From NCBI GenBank assembly GCA_963763325.1, contig CAVXOL010000012.1, forward strand, positions 24,357-88,356: DNA of 64,000 bases, read 5' to 3'. The notes beneath the pieces were generated by a model, which did not search any database, was not told the DNA's origin, and saw only the letters and a program-made list of their open reading frames with translations. Source of the DNA: JBBECJ01 sp963763325. Its GTDB lineage: Bacteria > Chloroflexota > Chloroflexia > Thermomicrobiales > CFX8. Each line of letters begins with the position of its first letter. Position 1 is the first letter of the stretch. Made by a program: the position numbers and the translations under genes. Of the stretch, positions 42,800 to 51,312 are shown piece by piece.

Positions 42800-43711
42800 C
42801 TAGGAATCCGTCGTAGCCGGAAGCAGGTTGGCGCGTGCGAGCACTTCGCGCAGCCGAGCTCGACTATCGGCGGTCAGCGGCAGCGCTGGTTGCCTGGGTG
42901 TCGATCCCGATGCGACGCCGACCATCACCATTGCTTCCTTCACGACGCTATGGAATGAGCCAGTGATTCGGAACATGTCAAGACAATCCAGGACACCGGG
43001 TAATAGTTCCAGCGCGCTTTGGTAGTCACGCCGTTCGTACGCATTGAAGATCTGGACATGGCGTTCTGGCGCGATGTTAGCCGTTGATGGCACCGTTCCG
43101 TCCCCGCCAAGTTGCAGGATGTTGAGCAAATGACCGTCACTACCGGCCAGGACGCGAAACTCGCTGTTGATGGCCTTCACGATCTGAACCCGCTGTCGCA
43201 AGTGTTCCAGGCTGTCAATAGCATCCATCACACCGACGATATTGCGATGCTCGCGGACAAGCGCGACCAGTGTCTCGCTGGCGATGTTGTAGTTCGAGTA
43301 GGCCGGAAAGTTGTATACGAAGATCGGGATGTCGATTGCATTCGCGACCGCCGAAAGGTGGCCGATCACCTCACGCTCAGACAGCGTCCAGAAGTACGGC
43401 GTGATGATCGCGACAGCGTCGGCTCCGACTCCTTGCGCGTGCCTGCTGAGCCGGATCGTCTCGCGTGTCGACGTCGTCCCTGAACCAACGATGACAGGCA
43501 CCCGGCCCGCGACGTGCTGGACTGTCTCAGCCGCGTGTTGCTCGCGGTCCTTGAGGTTCATGTGCATGAATTCGCCGGTCGTGGCGAGGATGAACAGACC
43601 ATGGACTCCGCCGGCGATCAGGAAGTCGTGCTGTTTCTGGTTCGCCTCGGTGTCGAGCGACCCATCTTCTCTGAATTGCGTGACTGTTGGCGGGATTATG
43701 CCTCGAAACAT
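42800..43711 (-). CDS. DapA-family (N-acetylneuraminate lyase superfamily) protein lacking the Schiff-base lysine
   Basis: 303 residues, full-length TIM barrel of the dihydrodipicolinate synthase/NAL family. The G-L-F-I-L-A-T-T-G-E-F segment (usual G-T-T-G-E, ~45) and the tyrosine in V-Y-N-F-P-A-Y (Tyr133) are kept. At the strand where the family has G-(I/V)-K-D, this protein reads G-V-M-D: the codon at 43226-43228 is ATG (Met162) in place of the lysine that forms the Schiff base. It therefore should not work as a normal class I aldolase. Good ribosome site (AGGGGG). Function unknown. Confidence 0.88.
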   Translation of the reverse strand: MFRGIIPPTVTQFREDGSLDTEANQKQHDFLIAGGVHGLFILATTGEFMHMNLKDREQHAAETVQHVAGRVPVIVGSGTTSTRETIRLSRHAQGVGADAVAIITPYFWTLSEREVIGHLSAVANAIDIPIFVYNFPAYSNYNIASETLVALVREHRNIVGVMDAIDSLEHLRQRVQIVKAINSEFRVLAGSDGHLLNILQLGGDGTVPSTANIAPERHVQIFNAYERRDYQSALELLPGVLDCLDMFRITGSFHSVVKEAMVMVGVASGSTPRQPALPLTADSRARLREVLARANLLPATTDS

Positions 43712-43765
43712 CAGACCCCCTGGCGTCTACCGCGAGACCGTAGCAGTGTAGCACGCGCTCGCCGT

Positions 43766-44458
43766 TCAATCGGAGTCGCCGTCTTCGTCGAGCAGGTCAG
43801 GTCTCCGCTGTCTGGTGAGTTGTCGTGCCTGTTCATGTCGCCAGCGCGCGATCTCTGCATGATGGCCGCTCAGCAGCACTGGTGGCACTTCCCAGCCTCG
43901 AAAGCTGGCAGGACGAGTGTAGTGAGGATACTCAAGCAGTCCATCTGAGAAAGACTCTTCGGCAAGCGACTCCGCCTCGATGACGCCGGGGATCAGCCTC
44001 GCGACAACATCGACGATCACGGCAGCCGCAAGCTCTCCACCGGTAAGCACGTAGTCACCGATCGATAGCTCGCGGGTGATGAGGTGATCCCGCACGCGCT
44101 GATCGACCCCTTCGTAGCGACCGCAAACCAGTGCGACTCGTGGTAGCGTGCTCAATTCCCGGGCGATCTGCTGCGTAAACGGCTCTCCTGATGGTGACAT
44201 CAGAATGACCGGCGTCTCTGCCAGTTCGTCTCCGAGCGTCTCCTCGATCGACGCGAACAGCGGTGGGGCGGCCATCACCATTCCTGCTCCACCCCCGTAT
44301 GGGGTGTCGTCGACTGCCCGATGCCTTCCCACACCGTGGTCGCGGATGTCGTGAAGGGCGATATCCAGCAATCCTCGGTCGATCGCTCGTCGTACGATCG
44401 ATTCATCGAATGGCCCAGAGAACATCCCCGGAAAGATCGTGAAGATGTCGAATCGCAT
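43766..44458 (-). CDS. trmD: tRNA (guanine37-N1)-methyltransferase
   Basis: 230 residues. SPOUT knot methyltransferase with F-D-I-F-T-I-F-P at the N-terminus, D-D-T-P-Y-G-G-G-A-G-M-V-M, C-G-R-Y-E-G-V-D-Q-R, and D-Y-V-L-T-G-G-E-L-A. m1G37 prevents +1 frameshifting. The ATG overlaps the HAD gene's stop (TGATG). It is not in the usual rpsP-rimM-trmD-rplS cluster. Confidence 0.95.
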   Translation of the reverse strand: MRFDIFTIFPGMFSGPFDESIVRRAIDRGLLDIALHDIRDHGVGRHRAVDDTPYGGGAGMVMAAPPLFASIEETLGDELAETPVILMSPSGEPFTQQIARELSTLPRVALVCGRYEGVDQRVRDHLITRELSIGDYVLTGGELAAAVIVDVVARLIPGVIEAESLAEESFSDGLLEYPHYTRPASFRGWEVPPVLLSGHHAEIARWRHEQARQLTRQRRPDLLDEDGDSD

Positions 44459-45189
44459 CAGCGATCCGTCCCAAAGTGGTCCAGAATCAGCGGCGCCAGG
44501 CCTTCCAGGCTCGTGACCGAGAGATGCGCTCCGTTTTCTGAGGCTATGCTTTCTGAGCGACGAAACCAGACCGTTCTCATGCCTGCCCGGTTCGCTGTCT
44601 CGACATCGAACCGGTGCGAGTCACCAACGTGGACGGCGTCGGCTGGCTCGACGTCGAGTCGTTCAAGCGCGTGCTCGTAGATCTCGGTTCGAGACTTGTA
44701 GTAGCCGCATTGTGCGGACGACACGATGTGGGCGAAGCAGTCGAGGATGCCGAACTTTTCAAGGGACCATTCTATGAAGTCGTGATGGACCGCACTTGAT
44801 ACGACGGCAAGCTCGATGTTGTTCCCGCGCAGTGCGCGGACGGCTGATACGACGCCCGGTACAGGAGTTGAGTTCGGAAGCGCAGTCCTCATGACGTCGT
44901 CGACGCCTCGCCGGACTGCCTGCGGATCGACCGACCGTCCGAGTAGTCCGAGGACTGTAACGGCGCAGTCGTACGCGTCCTGCTCCATGCCGTGATCCAT
45001 GATCTGGAGTCGAAGCTCGCGATAGTGCTGGATGGCTGCTTCGCGCTCGTCCTGTCCGGCTTGCGGGCCACCGGAATCTGCGATCCAATCGAGGACACGA
45101 GGTACCAGCTCGCGCACCTCGATCGTGAACCATTCGTCGCACTCAGCCAACGTGTTGTGAAAGTCGAACGTAACCGCCTTGAGCGGCAT
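44458..45189 (-). CDS. HAD-family hydrolase
   Basis: 243 residues. Motif I is V-T-F-D-F-H-N-T-L (usual D-x-D; here D-F-H, so the second Asp is His), motif II V-V-S-S-A, a lysine in Y-Y-K-S-R-T, and motif IV V-G-D-S-H-R-F-D. The helical cap lies at ~20-110. Start at 45189 has AGAAGGGA upstream; the longer open frame to 45684 is not supported. The D-to-H change at the acid/base position raises doubt about ordinary phosphatase activity, although dehalogenase-like HADs also vary there. Confidence 0.8.
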   Translation of the reverse strand: MPLKAVTFDFHNTLAECDEWFTIEVRELVPRVLDWIADSGGPQAGQDEREAAIQHYRELRLQIMDHGMEQDAYDCAVTVLGLLGRSVDPQAVRRGVDDVMRTALPNSTPVPGVVSAVRALRGNNIELAVVSSAVHHDFIEWSLEKFGILDCFAHIVSSAQCGYYKSRTEIYEHALERLDVEPADAVHVGDSHRFDVETANRAGMRTVWFRRSESIASENGAHLSVTSLEGLAPLILDHFGTDR

Positions 45190-45315
45190 CGGTATCCCTT
45201 CTCCAAGTGACGGCCAGCATCGCTGCTGCGAATATGATAGCGTCGTTGGGCGAATTGGCCGCAGGAACGGGGTCAAGCCGCAAGTAAATCGTCGCATCTC
45301 AGGAGTGAAATCAGC

Positions 45316-46335
45316 GTGCAAGACGTCCGAAGCGTGGTGATTACCGGCGGCGCTGGATTCATCGGTAGTACGTTTGCCCGGCTGCTCGTCGAGCGCGACT
45401 ACGAGCGAGTCCGCGTCTTCGACAAGCTCACGTATGCTGGCAACCCCGCGAATATCGCCGATCTGGTTAATCATCCGTCCTTCTCGTTCGTCCAGGGTGA
45501 TATCTGCAATGTAGAGGCCGTCGATGCAGCCGTCGCCGGCTTTGACGCCATCGTCAACTTCGCCGCCGAGACCCACGTCGATCGGTCGATCATGGATCCA
45601 GGCGAATTCATCCAGACTGATGTCTACGGCGTCTTCGTCTTGCTGGAAGCGGCCCGGCGCCACGACACACGTCGATTTGTCCATGTCAGCACGGACGAGG
45701 TCTATGGCGAGATCAGCAGCGGCTCCTCAACAGAATCCGACGCACTGTCGCCGCGAAATCCGTACTCCGCAAGCAAGGCCGGCGGCGAGATGATGGTCCG
45801 TGCGTACGTTTCGACGTATGGAGTACCAGCTCTTATTTCCAGGGGTTCCAACACCTACGGCCCCTATCAGTATCCCGAAAAGTTGATTCCGCTCGCGGTC
45901 ACTAATGTTCTTGATGGCATTCCGATCCCGATCTACGGCGACGGGCTTCAGGTGCGAGACTGGATCCATGCCCGTGACCACGCTGCCGGTATTGAGTTGC
46001 TGCTACGTCGTGGTGAGTACGGTCAGGCATACAACGTCGGTGGCGGCAACGAGCGCGAGAACCTCGTGCTCGCCAGAATCATCCTCGATGAGCTGGACGC
46101 TCCAATCGAGATGTTGACTCACGTGACTGACCGCCAGGGTCACGACCGACGCTACTCGCTCGATACTTCACGGTTGCGCGCTCTTGGTTGGCGGCCCGAG
46201 ATTGACTTTGAGCAGGGACTACGCGAGACGATCCGCTGGTATCGGGACAACCGAAGCTGGTGGGAGCCGATCAAGTCGGGAGAGTTCGCCGGGTACTACG
46301 ACTCCAACTACGCCGATCGCGAGCAGATTGGCTGA
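45316..46335 (+). CDS. rfbB: dTDP-glucose 4,6-dehydratase (RmlB-like)
   Basis: 339 residues, extended SDR. Rossmann G-G-A-G-F-I-G near the N-terminus, V-S-T-D-E-V-Y-G (~125), and Y-S-A-S-K catalytic pair. E-T-H-V-D-R-S-I and Y-G-P-Y-Q-Y-P-E-K-L-I-P fit dTDP-glucose dehydratase rather than UDP-glucose epimerase. GTG start with AGGAGTG upstream. The other rhamnose genes are not adjacent, although an RmlC-like cupin is at 52620-53090 on the other strand. Confidence 0.88.
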   Translation: MQDVRSVVITGGAGFIGSTFARLLVERDYERVRVFDKLTYAGNPANIADLVNHPSFSFVQGDICNVEAVDAAVAGFDAIVNFAAETHVDRSIMDPGEFIQTDVYGVFVLLEAARRHDTRRFVHVSTDEVYGEISSGSSTESDALSPRNPYSASKAGGEMMVRAYVSTYGVPALISRGSNTYGPYQYPEKLIPLAVTNVLDGIPIPIYGDGLQVRDWIHARDHAAGIELLLRRGEYGQAYNVGGGNERENLVLARIILDELDAPIEMLTHVTDRQGHDRRYSLDTSRLRALGWRPEIDFEQGLRETIRWYRDNRSWWEPIKSGEFAGYYDSNYADREQIG

Positions 46336-46340
46336 CCGTG

Positions 46341-47051
46341 ATGCTGTCGATTGAGATTGCGGTCGCGAAGACGCACAAGTACGCATCGCGTGACAGCGGC
46401 GATACTGCCGAAACGGTCGAACGCCCGACCGGCGGAGTTTCGATGGTGTTGGTCGACGGGCAGGGTTCCGGCCATGCCGCCAAGTCGTTGAGCATGATGG
46501 TCTCCAGCAAGGCCGTATCGCTTTTGAAGGAAGGGGTTCGCGACGGTGCGATTGCCAGAGCGACGCATGACTTCCTGCACGCCTATCGCCACGGCCGTGT
46601 TTCGGCGACGCTCGACATTGTCTCAGTCGATCTGGCGGCGAAGACGATTCTCGTCACACGCAACAGCTCGACGCCATACCTCGTGAGCCGCGACGGAGCG
46701 TTTGAGCGACACGACAGCTCTTCAGGGCCGATCGGCCTTTACCGGCACACCCGGCCAACAATCGATCAGTACCCGATCGAAGCCGGGTTAACCGTCGTCA
46801 TCTTTTCGGATGGCATCGTCAATGCCGGCCATCGCATCAGCCAGCCGTTCGATGCGCTCGCGTTTGTTCGCGAGTCGCTCTCTGGTGAGGCATTGGCTCA
46901 CGACATCTCTGACGGTGTTCTGGCTGCGGCTGTTGAAGCCGATCGGGGACGTCCGAATGATGATATGACCGTCGCTGCCGTGACAATCGTGCCGGTGGTT
47001 GCCGAACAACCGATCCGAACGATACGCGTCAGCGTCCCGTTCACGCGTTGA
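46341..47051 (+). CDS. SpoIIE/PP2C-type serine phosphatase domain protein
   Basis: 236 residues, essentially a stand-alone SpoIIE-like phosphatase domain. Metal-binding residues appear in L-V-D-G-Q-G-S-G-H-A-A, I-F-S-D-G-I-V-N-A, and P-N-D-D-M-T-V-A-A-V. Such proteins (RsbU/RsbX-like) reverse phosphorylation of anti-sigma antagonists; no RsbW/RsbV genes are nearby. Start ATG at 46341 (a GTG three bases upstream is possible), six bases after the rfbB stop. Confidence 0.85.
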   Translation: MLSIEIAVAKTHKYASRDSGDTAETVERPTGGVSMVLVDGQGSGHAAKSLSMMVSSKAVSLLKEGVRDGAIARATHDFLHAYRHGRVSATLDIVSVDLAAKTILVTRNSSTPYLVSRDGAFERHDSSSGPIGLYRHTRPTIDQYPIEAGLTVVIFSDGIVNAGHRISQPFDALAFVRESLSGEALAHDISDGVLAAAVEADRGRPNDDMTVAAVTIVPVVAEQPIRTIRVSVPFTR

Positions 47052-47392
47052 TGGCTCTGCGTGTCGCTGTTGTCGGCTCCTGTGCGTCAGGCAAGACATC
47101 CGTCGTAGCGCGCTTACGCGAGCACGGTATTGATGCCTGGGCAGTCGCCCAGGAACACTCGGGCATCCCCGACCTTTGGCGCCACCTCGGCCCGGAGCGG
47201 CTCGTCTTCCTCGACACGACGTTACGGACGGTTCGACTACGCCGGGATGACGACAACTGGCCCGAGTGGATCTTCGCCGTTCAGCAGGAACGACTGGATC
47301 ACGCGAGATCCCACGCTGATGTCCTGGTGACGACCGACGATCTGATACTGGACGACGTGGTAGCCGCGATTCTGCACGGGCTGTCCCGATAG
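47051..47392 (+). CDS. Small P-loop NTPase-like protein
   Basis: 113 residues. Opens with a P-loop V-A-V-V-G-S-C-A-S-G-K-T-S, followed by R-L-V-F-L-D-T-T-L-R-T-V-R and a helix-rich end (A-D-V-L-V-T-T-D-D-L-I-L). It is too short for a full nucleotide kinase fold. ATG overlaps the stop of the phosphatase gene (TGATG), so the two are coupled and may work together; no specific function recognised. Confidence 0.7.
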   Translation: MALRVAVVGSCASGKTSVVARLREHGIDAWAVAQEHSGIPDLWRHLGPERLVFLDTTLRTVRLRRDDDNWPEWIFAVQQERLDHARSHADVLVTTDDLILDDVVAAILHGLSR

Positions 47393-47503
47393 TCGTCGGT
47401 GCCAGTCAATCGGAGTTTCGCAGTCTGGAAGCCCACTCGGTACAATCGCTATGCGCAGTTGCTCGTGTCCAGGAGCAGGGATGCGGCGTATGGAAGGCGA
47501 ATC

Positions 47504-49258
47504 GTGCATTCAGTCAGTTCCAGACTACTCATCGTCGTCGTGCTGATCGCTGGGATCGTCTCCGGCTGCTCGATCTCTGGCGACGACGATGATGGCACAT
47601 TTGCCCTGACCCCGTCGGCGACTTCGACAACCCCTGCTGTAGGCGCTGGCGATCTGACCCCGTACGGTGCATCTGACGATGCGACCCCGTCGTCTGAGCC
47701 TCCCGCGACGGCTGAGGTCAGTCCGGATGGGGAGCGTGTGCTGATCGCACCAGTCAAGGGCGAGCGTCCGGTCGTTAGCGGAGACCAAACGCTTGTGATG
47801 GCCGGCTCGGATGATGGGCCAGAAACGCTTGATCCGGCTCTTGTCCGTGATGCCGAGTCGTCGTTCTACACGCGCCAGATCTTCCGCGGGCTTGTCCGGC
47901 TTGACAACGACATGCAGGCGCAGCCCGACCTCGCCGAACGGATCGTCATTTCCTCCGATGGCCTCGTGTATACCTTCCACCTGCGACCGAATGCGACATT
48001 TCATGATGGGACGCCGATCGATGCTGAGGCCGTTGCTGACTCGTTTAACCGCGCCGCTGACCCTGCCCTTGCCGGAGGCGATGGGTTTGCGTTACCGGCG
48101 GCCATCTACCTGATCGACATCGAGGGTGCCGAGAGCAGGCTTGCTGGAGACTCAGACACGATTTCCGGAATCGAAGTTCTTGACGCCATGACGCTGAAGA
48201 TGACGCTCCGCGCTCCGGCTGCGAACTTTCTCAACAAGCTCACAGGCAATGCTGCTCAGGTGATCGATGTTGATTCCGCGTCCGGTGAGGACTGGTGGAA
48301 TGACCCCAATGGCAGCGGGCCATTCAAGCTCGATGAGTGGAGCACGTCAGAGATTGTTCTCACGTCATTCCCCGACTTCTTCGACGGTGCCCCACTTCTT
48401 GACCAGGTCGTCATTCGTCTCGGGCAGGCGGCGTTCCAGCCTTTGAATCTATATGAGTCGGGCGCGATTGACGTGACCGAAGTGCCGCTCTACGCCGTCG
48501 ACCGGGTCTTGTCCGAGACAGACCCGCTCCACGATGACCTGACGGTCGTTCCCCAACTCTCGACCACGTTCATCCTGATGAATCCAAACGAAGAGCCTTT
48601 TGATGATCCGGCCGTCCGAGCCGCAGTTGTTGCCGCATTCGACCGGTCAAAGGTCGCCAATGTCATGCTTGACGGGAAAGTCGTCCAGGCAGACGGTATT
48701 GTCCCTCCGGGTATCCTCGACCGCGAGTGGCCGGCCGAGAACGCCGCGTATGACATCGACTCCGCGCGACAGTCGATCGCGTCGGCCGGAGAACTCGATG
48801 TCCCGCCGACTTTTTACGGTTCAGGGGCGGCAGTAAGCCTGACGGCTGTGCTTGAACGCGACCTTTCGATCGATGCCGATGCAATTGGCCTCGATTGGTC
48901 GGAGTTCTCAGCGCGATTGACTGAACGCTCGTTGCCTGCGTTCAGTCTGACCTGGATCGCCGACTTTCCTGATCCGGCTAACTTCCTGACTGCGATGTTC
49001 CTCACCGGCAGTCCGGACAACTATATCGGCTACTCAAATGCTGAAGTCGATCGGTTGCTGCTGGAAGCGGAAGTCGTTCAGGATCCAGACGAACGATCGC
49101 AGCTCTATCTCGATGCACAGCAGATCATCATTGACGACGGTGTCCTTATTCCGCTGTACTACGATGTGTCCTATACGGTCGTCCAACCACACGTGAACGG
49201 GCTTGTCGTCTCTCCGATTGGAATTCTCTCCCTTGAAGACATCTGGATCGATGACTGA
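47504..49258 (+). CDS. Family 5 extracellular solute-binding lipoprotein
   Basis: 584 residues. N-terminal lipoprotein signal (hydrophobic core then I-V-S-G-C, Cys22), a low-complexity Thr/Asp/Pro spacer (~25-85), then a family 5 binding fold: G-P-E-T-L-D-P-A-L, N-A-T-F-H-D-G-T-P-I-D-A-E-A-V, and N-G-S-G-P-F-K-L. These bind peptides, nickel or sugars. No ABC permease or ATPase genes lie beside it. GTG at 47504 chosen for GAAGG upstream and to place the signal peptide at the N-terminus; a longer frame to 47399 is less likely. Confidence 0.88.
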   Translation: MHSVSSRLLIVVVLIAGIVSGCSISGDDDDGTFALTPSATSTTPAVGAGDLTPYGASDDATPSSEPPATAEVSPDGERVLIAPVKGERPVVSGDQTLVMAGSDDGPETLDPALVRDAESSFYTRQIFRGLVRLDNDMQAQPDLAERIVISSDGLVYTFHLRPNATFHDGTPIDAEAVADSFNRAADPALAGGDGFALPAAIYLIDIEGAESRLAGDSDTISGIEVLDAMTLKMTLRAPAANFLNKLTGNAAQVIDVDSASGEDWWNDPNGSGPFKLDEWSTSEIVLTSFPDFFDGAPLLDQVVIRLGQAAFQPLNLYESGAIDVTEVPLYAVDRVLSETDPLHDDLTVVPQLSTTFILMNPNEEPFDDPAVRAAVVAAFDRSKVANVMLDGKVVQADGIVPPGILDREWPAENAAYDIDSARQSIASAGELDVPPTFYGSGAAVSLTAVLERDLSIDADAIGLDWSEFSARLTERSLPAFSLTWIADFPDPANFLTAMFLTGSPDNYIGYSNAEVDRLLLEAEVVQDPDERSQLYLDAQQIIIDDGVLIPLYYDVSYTVVQPHVNGLVVSPIGILSLEDIWIDD

Positions 49259-50150
49259 TCGACTCATTCCTCCTGCATCAGACGCGGCCACGTCGAGCTT
49301 TCTCAGCGGCGATATCGGTGTCCTGACGCCTGACGATGTTCGTACGCTGCGGATGCCGTGGGATGGTCGCTACATTGAGCGTGAGATCCGGGAGATCGTC
49401 ACCGTCGGCCCGCGCATTTCTGTGTTCAACCGCAGGACCGGCGAGTTTCTGATCGGGGGGCCCTGGCGCCATCGTGTTGAGATTGCGACGATCCTCGAGT
49501 TGGCGGCGACTGCCAACGCCATCGATCTCATCCACGCCTTCACCCAGGCCTGCGCGCAGGAAGGCATTGAGCTGGTTGTTGCGTCCGAGCAGGCCGAGCG
49601 TCGGAAGCGGGAGTTCTATGCCGGAGCGCTTCTTGATCCGATTGAGGACATCGTCGTATACGAGTTAGCCAGGGTCCGGCCTGCACCCCCGAATCTGAGG
49701 GGCCTTCGGTTCGAGCCATTCGATCCGGACACCATCAACCAGTTCGAAGGGCTCCTTGATCTCGATCACAGTTCTTTTCCGTGGCTGTGGTGGAACAGCG
49801 CCGATGAGTTCCTTGAATATGCAAGTGCTCCCGGTGTCCAGATTGATGTTGGTCGCGACGAGTCGGGCCGGCTCATAGCCTATACTGGGACGACCCGCTT
49901 CCGCACCTGGGGCCACCTCGACCGGATCGCGGTTGCGACAGAACTACAAGGGCGTGGCCTCGGTAAGGCGGCGCTTGACTGGGCCGTCATGAAGTTGGCA
50001 CGCTCCGGCGCGAAGCGTATCGGACTGAGTACGCAGGCCCGAAATACACGCAGCCGGCAGTTGTACGAGTCGTACGGATTCCGACGCTCGCCGTCACACG
50101 ACTACAGAATCTATGCGCGCCGAACCGACGGACGCGCCATTGACGTCTGA
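49251..50150 (+). CDS. GNAT-family N-acetyltransferase
   Basis: 299 residues. C-terminal GNAT domain (about 150-290) with the acetyl-CoA loop L-Q-G-R-G-L-G-K-A-A and the late N-T-R-S-R-Q-L-Y-E-S-Y-G-F segment. The N-terminal ~140 residues are not GNAT-like (V-F-N-R-R-T-G-E-F-L-I-G-G-P-W-R-H-R) and may be a separate fold. ATG overlaps the upstream stop by eight bases. Substrate unknown. Confidence 0.85.
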   Translation: MTDRLIPPASDAATSSFLSGDIGVLTPDDVRTLRMPWDGRYIEREIREIVTVGPRISVFNRRTGEFLIGGPWRHRVEIATILELAATANAIDLIHAFTQACAQEGIELVVASEQAERRKREFYAGALLDPIEDIVVYELARVRPAPPNLRGLRFEPFDPDTINQFEGLLDLDHSSFPWLWWNSADEFLEYASAPGVQIDVGRDESGRLIAYTGTTRFRTWGHLDRIAVATELQGRGLGKAALDWAVMKLARSGAKRIGLSTQARNTRSRQLYESYGFRRSPSHDYRIYARRTDGRAIDV

Positions 50151-50180
50151 TACACATCGATCGAGTTGACAGGGTAGGGC

Positions 50181-51269
50181 ATGGGCAGCACTTTCGGACG
50201 AGCGTTTCGGATCACGACCTGGGGCGAATCACACGGGCCGGCACTTGGCGTCGTCATCGATGGTTGTCCGGCCGGACTTCCGCTGACTGAGAAAGACATC
50301 CAGCACGACCTCGATCGGCGCCGAGTCGGGCAGTCAAAAGTCACGTCTCCGCGTAACGAGGGAGATCGGGTTCAGATCCTCTCCGGCGTCTTCGAGGGTA
50401 CGACGACAGGTGCTCCGATCTCACTCATCACCTATAACGCTGACGCCGACTCAACCAAGTACGACATCATCCGCGACATGTTCCGTCCTGGCCATGCCGA
50501 CTACACGTATTGGACGAAGTACGGCATCCGTGACCATCGCGGTGGCGGCCGGTCGAGCGCCCGCGAGACGTGGGGCCGAGTTGCTTCCGGTGCAATCGCG
50601 CGCGGCATCCTGAAGACCGCCGGAATCGATGTCTATGCTTTCACGACTCAGATCGGGGAGATTCAGGCCGCAACGTTCGACCGCTGCGCCATCGACCAGA
50701 ACCTCGTTCGAGCCGCCGACCCTGAGGCTGCCGAACGGATGGTCGCCGCTATCGAGCAGGTCAAGGACGATCAGGACAGTCTCGGCGGCATCGTCGAGGT
50801 CCGCGCCGAGGGCGTCCCACCCGGGCTCGGCGAGCCAACGGTCGATAAGTTGGATGCACTGATTGGCCAGGCAATGCTCAGCATCCCCGCGACGAAGGGC
50901 GTTGAGATTGGCCACGGCTTCTCAGCCGTCTCGATGCGTGGCTCCCAGCACAACGATGCCTTCTACGTCGATGAATCCGGACGCGTTCGCAACCGCTCCA
51001 ACCACGCTGGCGGCACGCTCGGCGGCATCTCAAGCGGCGAGACGATCGTCGCCCGCGTCGCCATCAAGCCGACATCGTCCGTCAGCCGTGACCAGGAAAC
51101 GGTTGATATCCACGGAAACTCGCGGACGATCCTCGTAGAAGGCCGCCACGATCCATGCGTCGTTCCACGCGCCGTTCCGGTCGTCGAGGCGATGATGTGT
51201 CTCGTATTGGTAGACCTCTACCTGCTCAACCGCATGAGCCGGGTCGCCTGGGACGCGCCAGGCAACTGA
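50181..51269 (+). CDS. aroC: Chorismate synthase
   Basis: 362 residues. Makes chorismate from EPSP with reduced FMN. G-E-S-H-G-P-A-L-G near the start, R-S-S-A-R-E-T (~130), M-R-G-S-Q-H-N-D and the late R-H-D-P-C-V-V-P-R are family motifs. Last gene of the + string; convergent with aroA. Confidence 0.97.
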   Translation: MGSTFGRAFRITTWGESHGPALGVVIDGCPAGLPLTEKDIQHDLDRRRVGQSKVTSPRNEGDRVQILSGVFEGTTTGAPISLITYNADADSTKYDIIRDMFRPGHADYTYWTKYGIRDHRGGGRSSARETWGRVASGAIARGILKTAGIDVYAFTTQIGEIQAATFDRCAIDQNLVRAADPEAAERMVAAIEQVKDDQDSLGGIVEVRAEGVPPGLGEPTVDKLDALIGQAMLSIPATKGVEIGHGFSAVSMRGSQHNDAFYVDESGRVRNRSNHAGGTLGGISSGETIVARVAIKPTSSVSRDQETVDIHGNSRTILVEGRHDPCVVPRAVPVVEAMMCLVLVDLYLLNRMSRVAWDAPGN

Positions 51270-51312
51270 GTTTGCCGGCACAACGAACGGCGGTGCGCGG
51301 CACGTACCGGGA

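Noticed and set aside
51273..51302. Imperfect hairpin between convergent aroC and aroA
   Set aside because: TGCCGGCAC and GTGCGCGGCA pair only with a bulge and no U-tract follows; too weak to list as a terminator.
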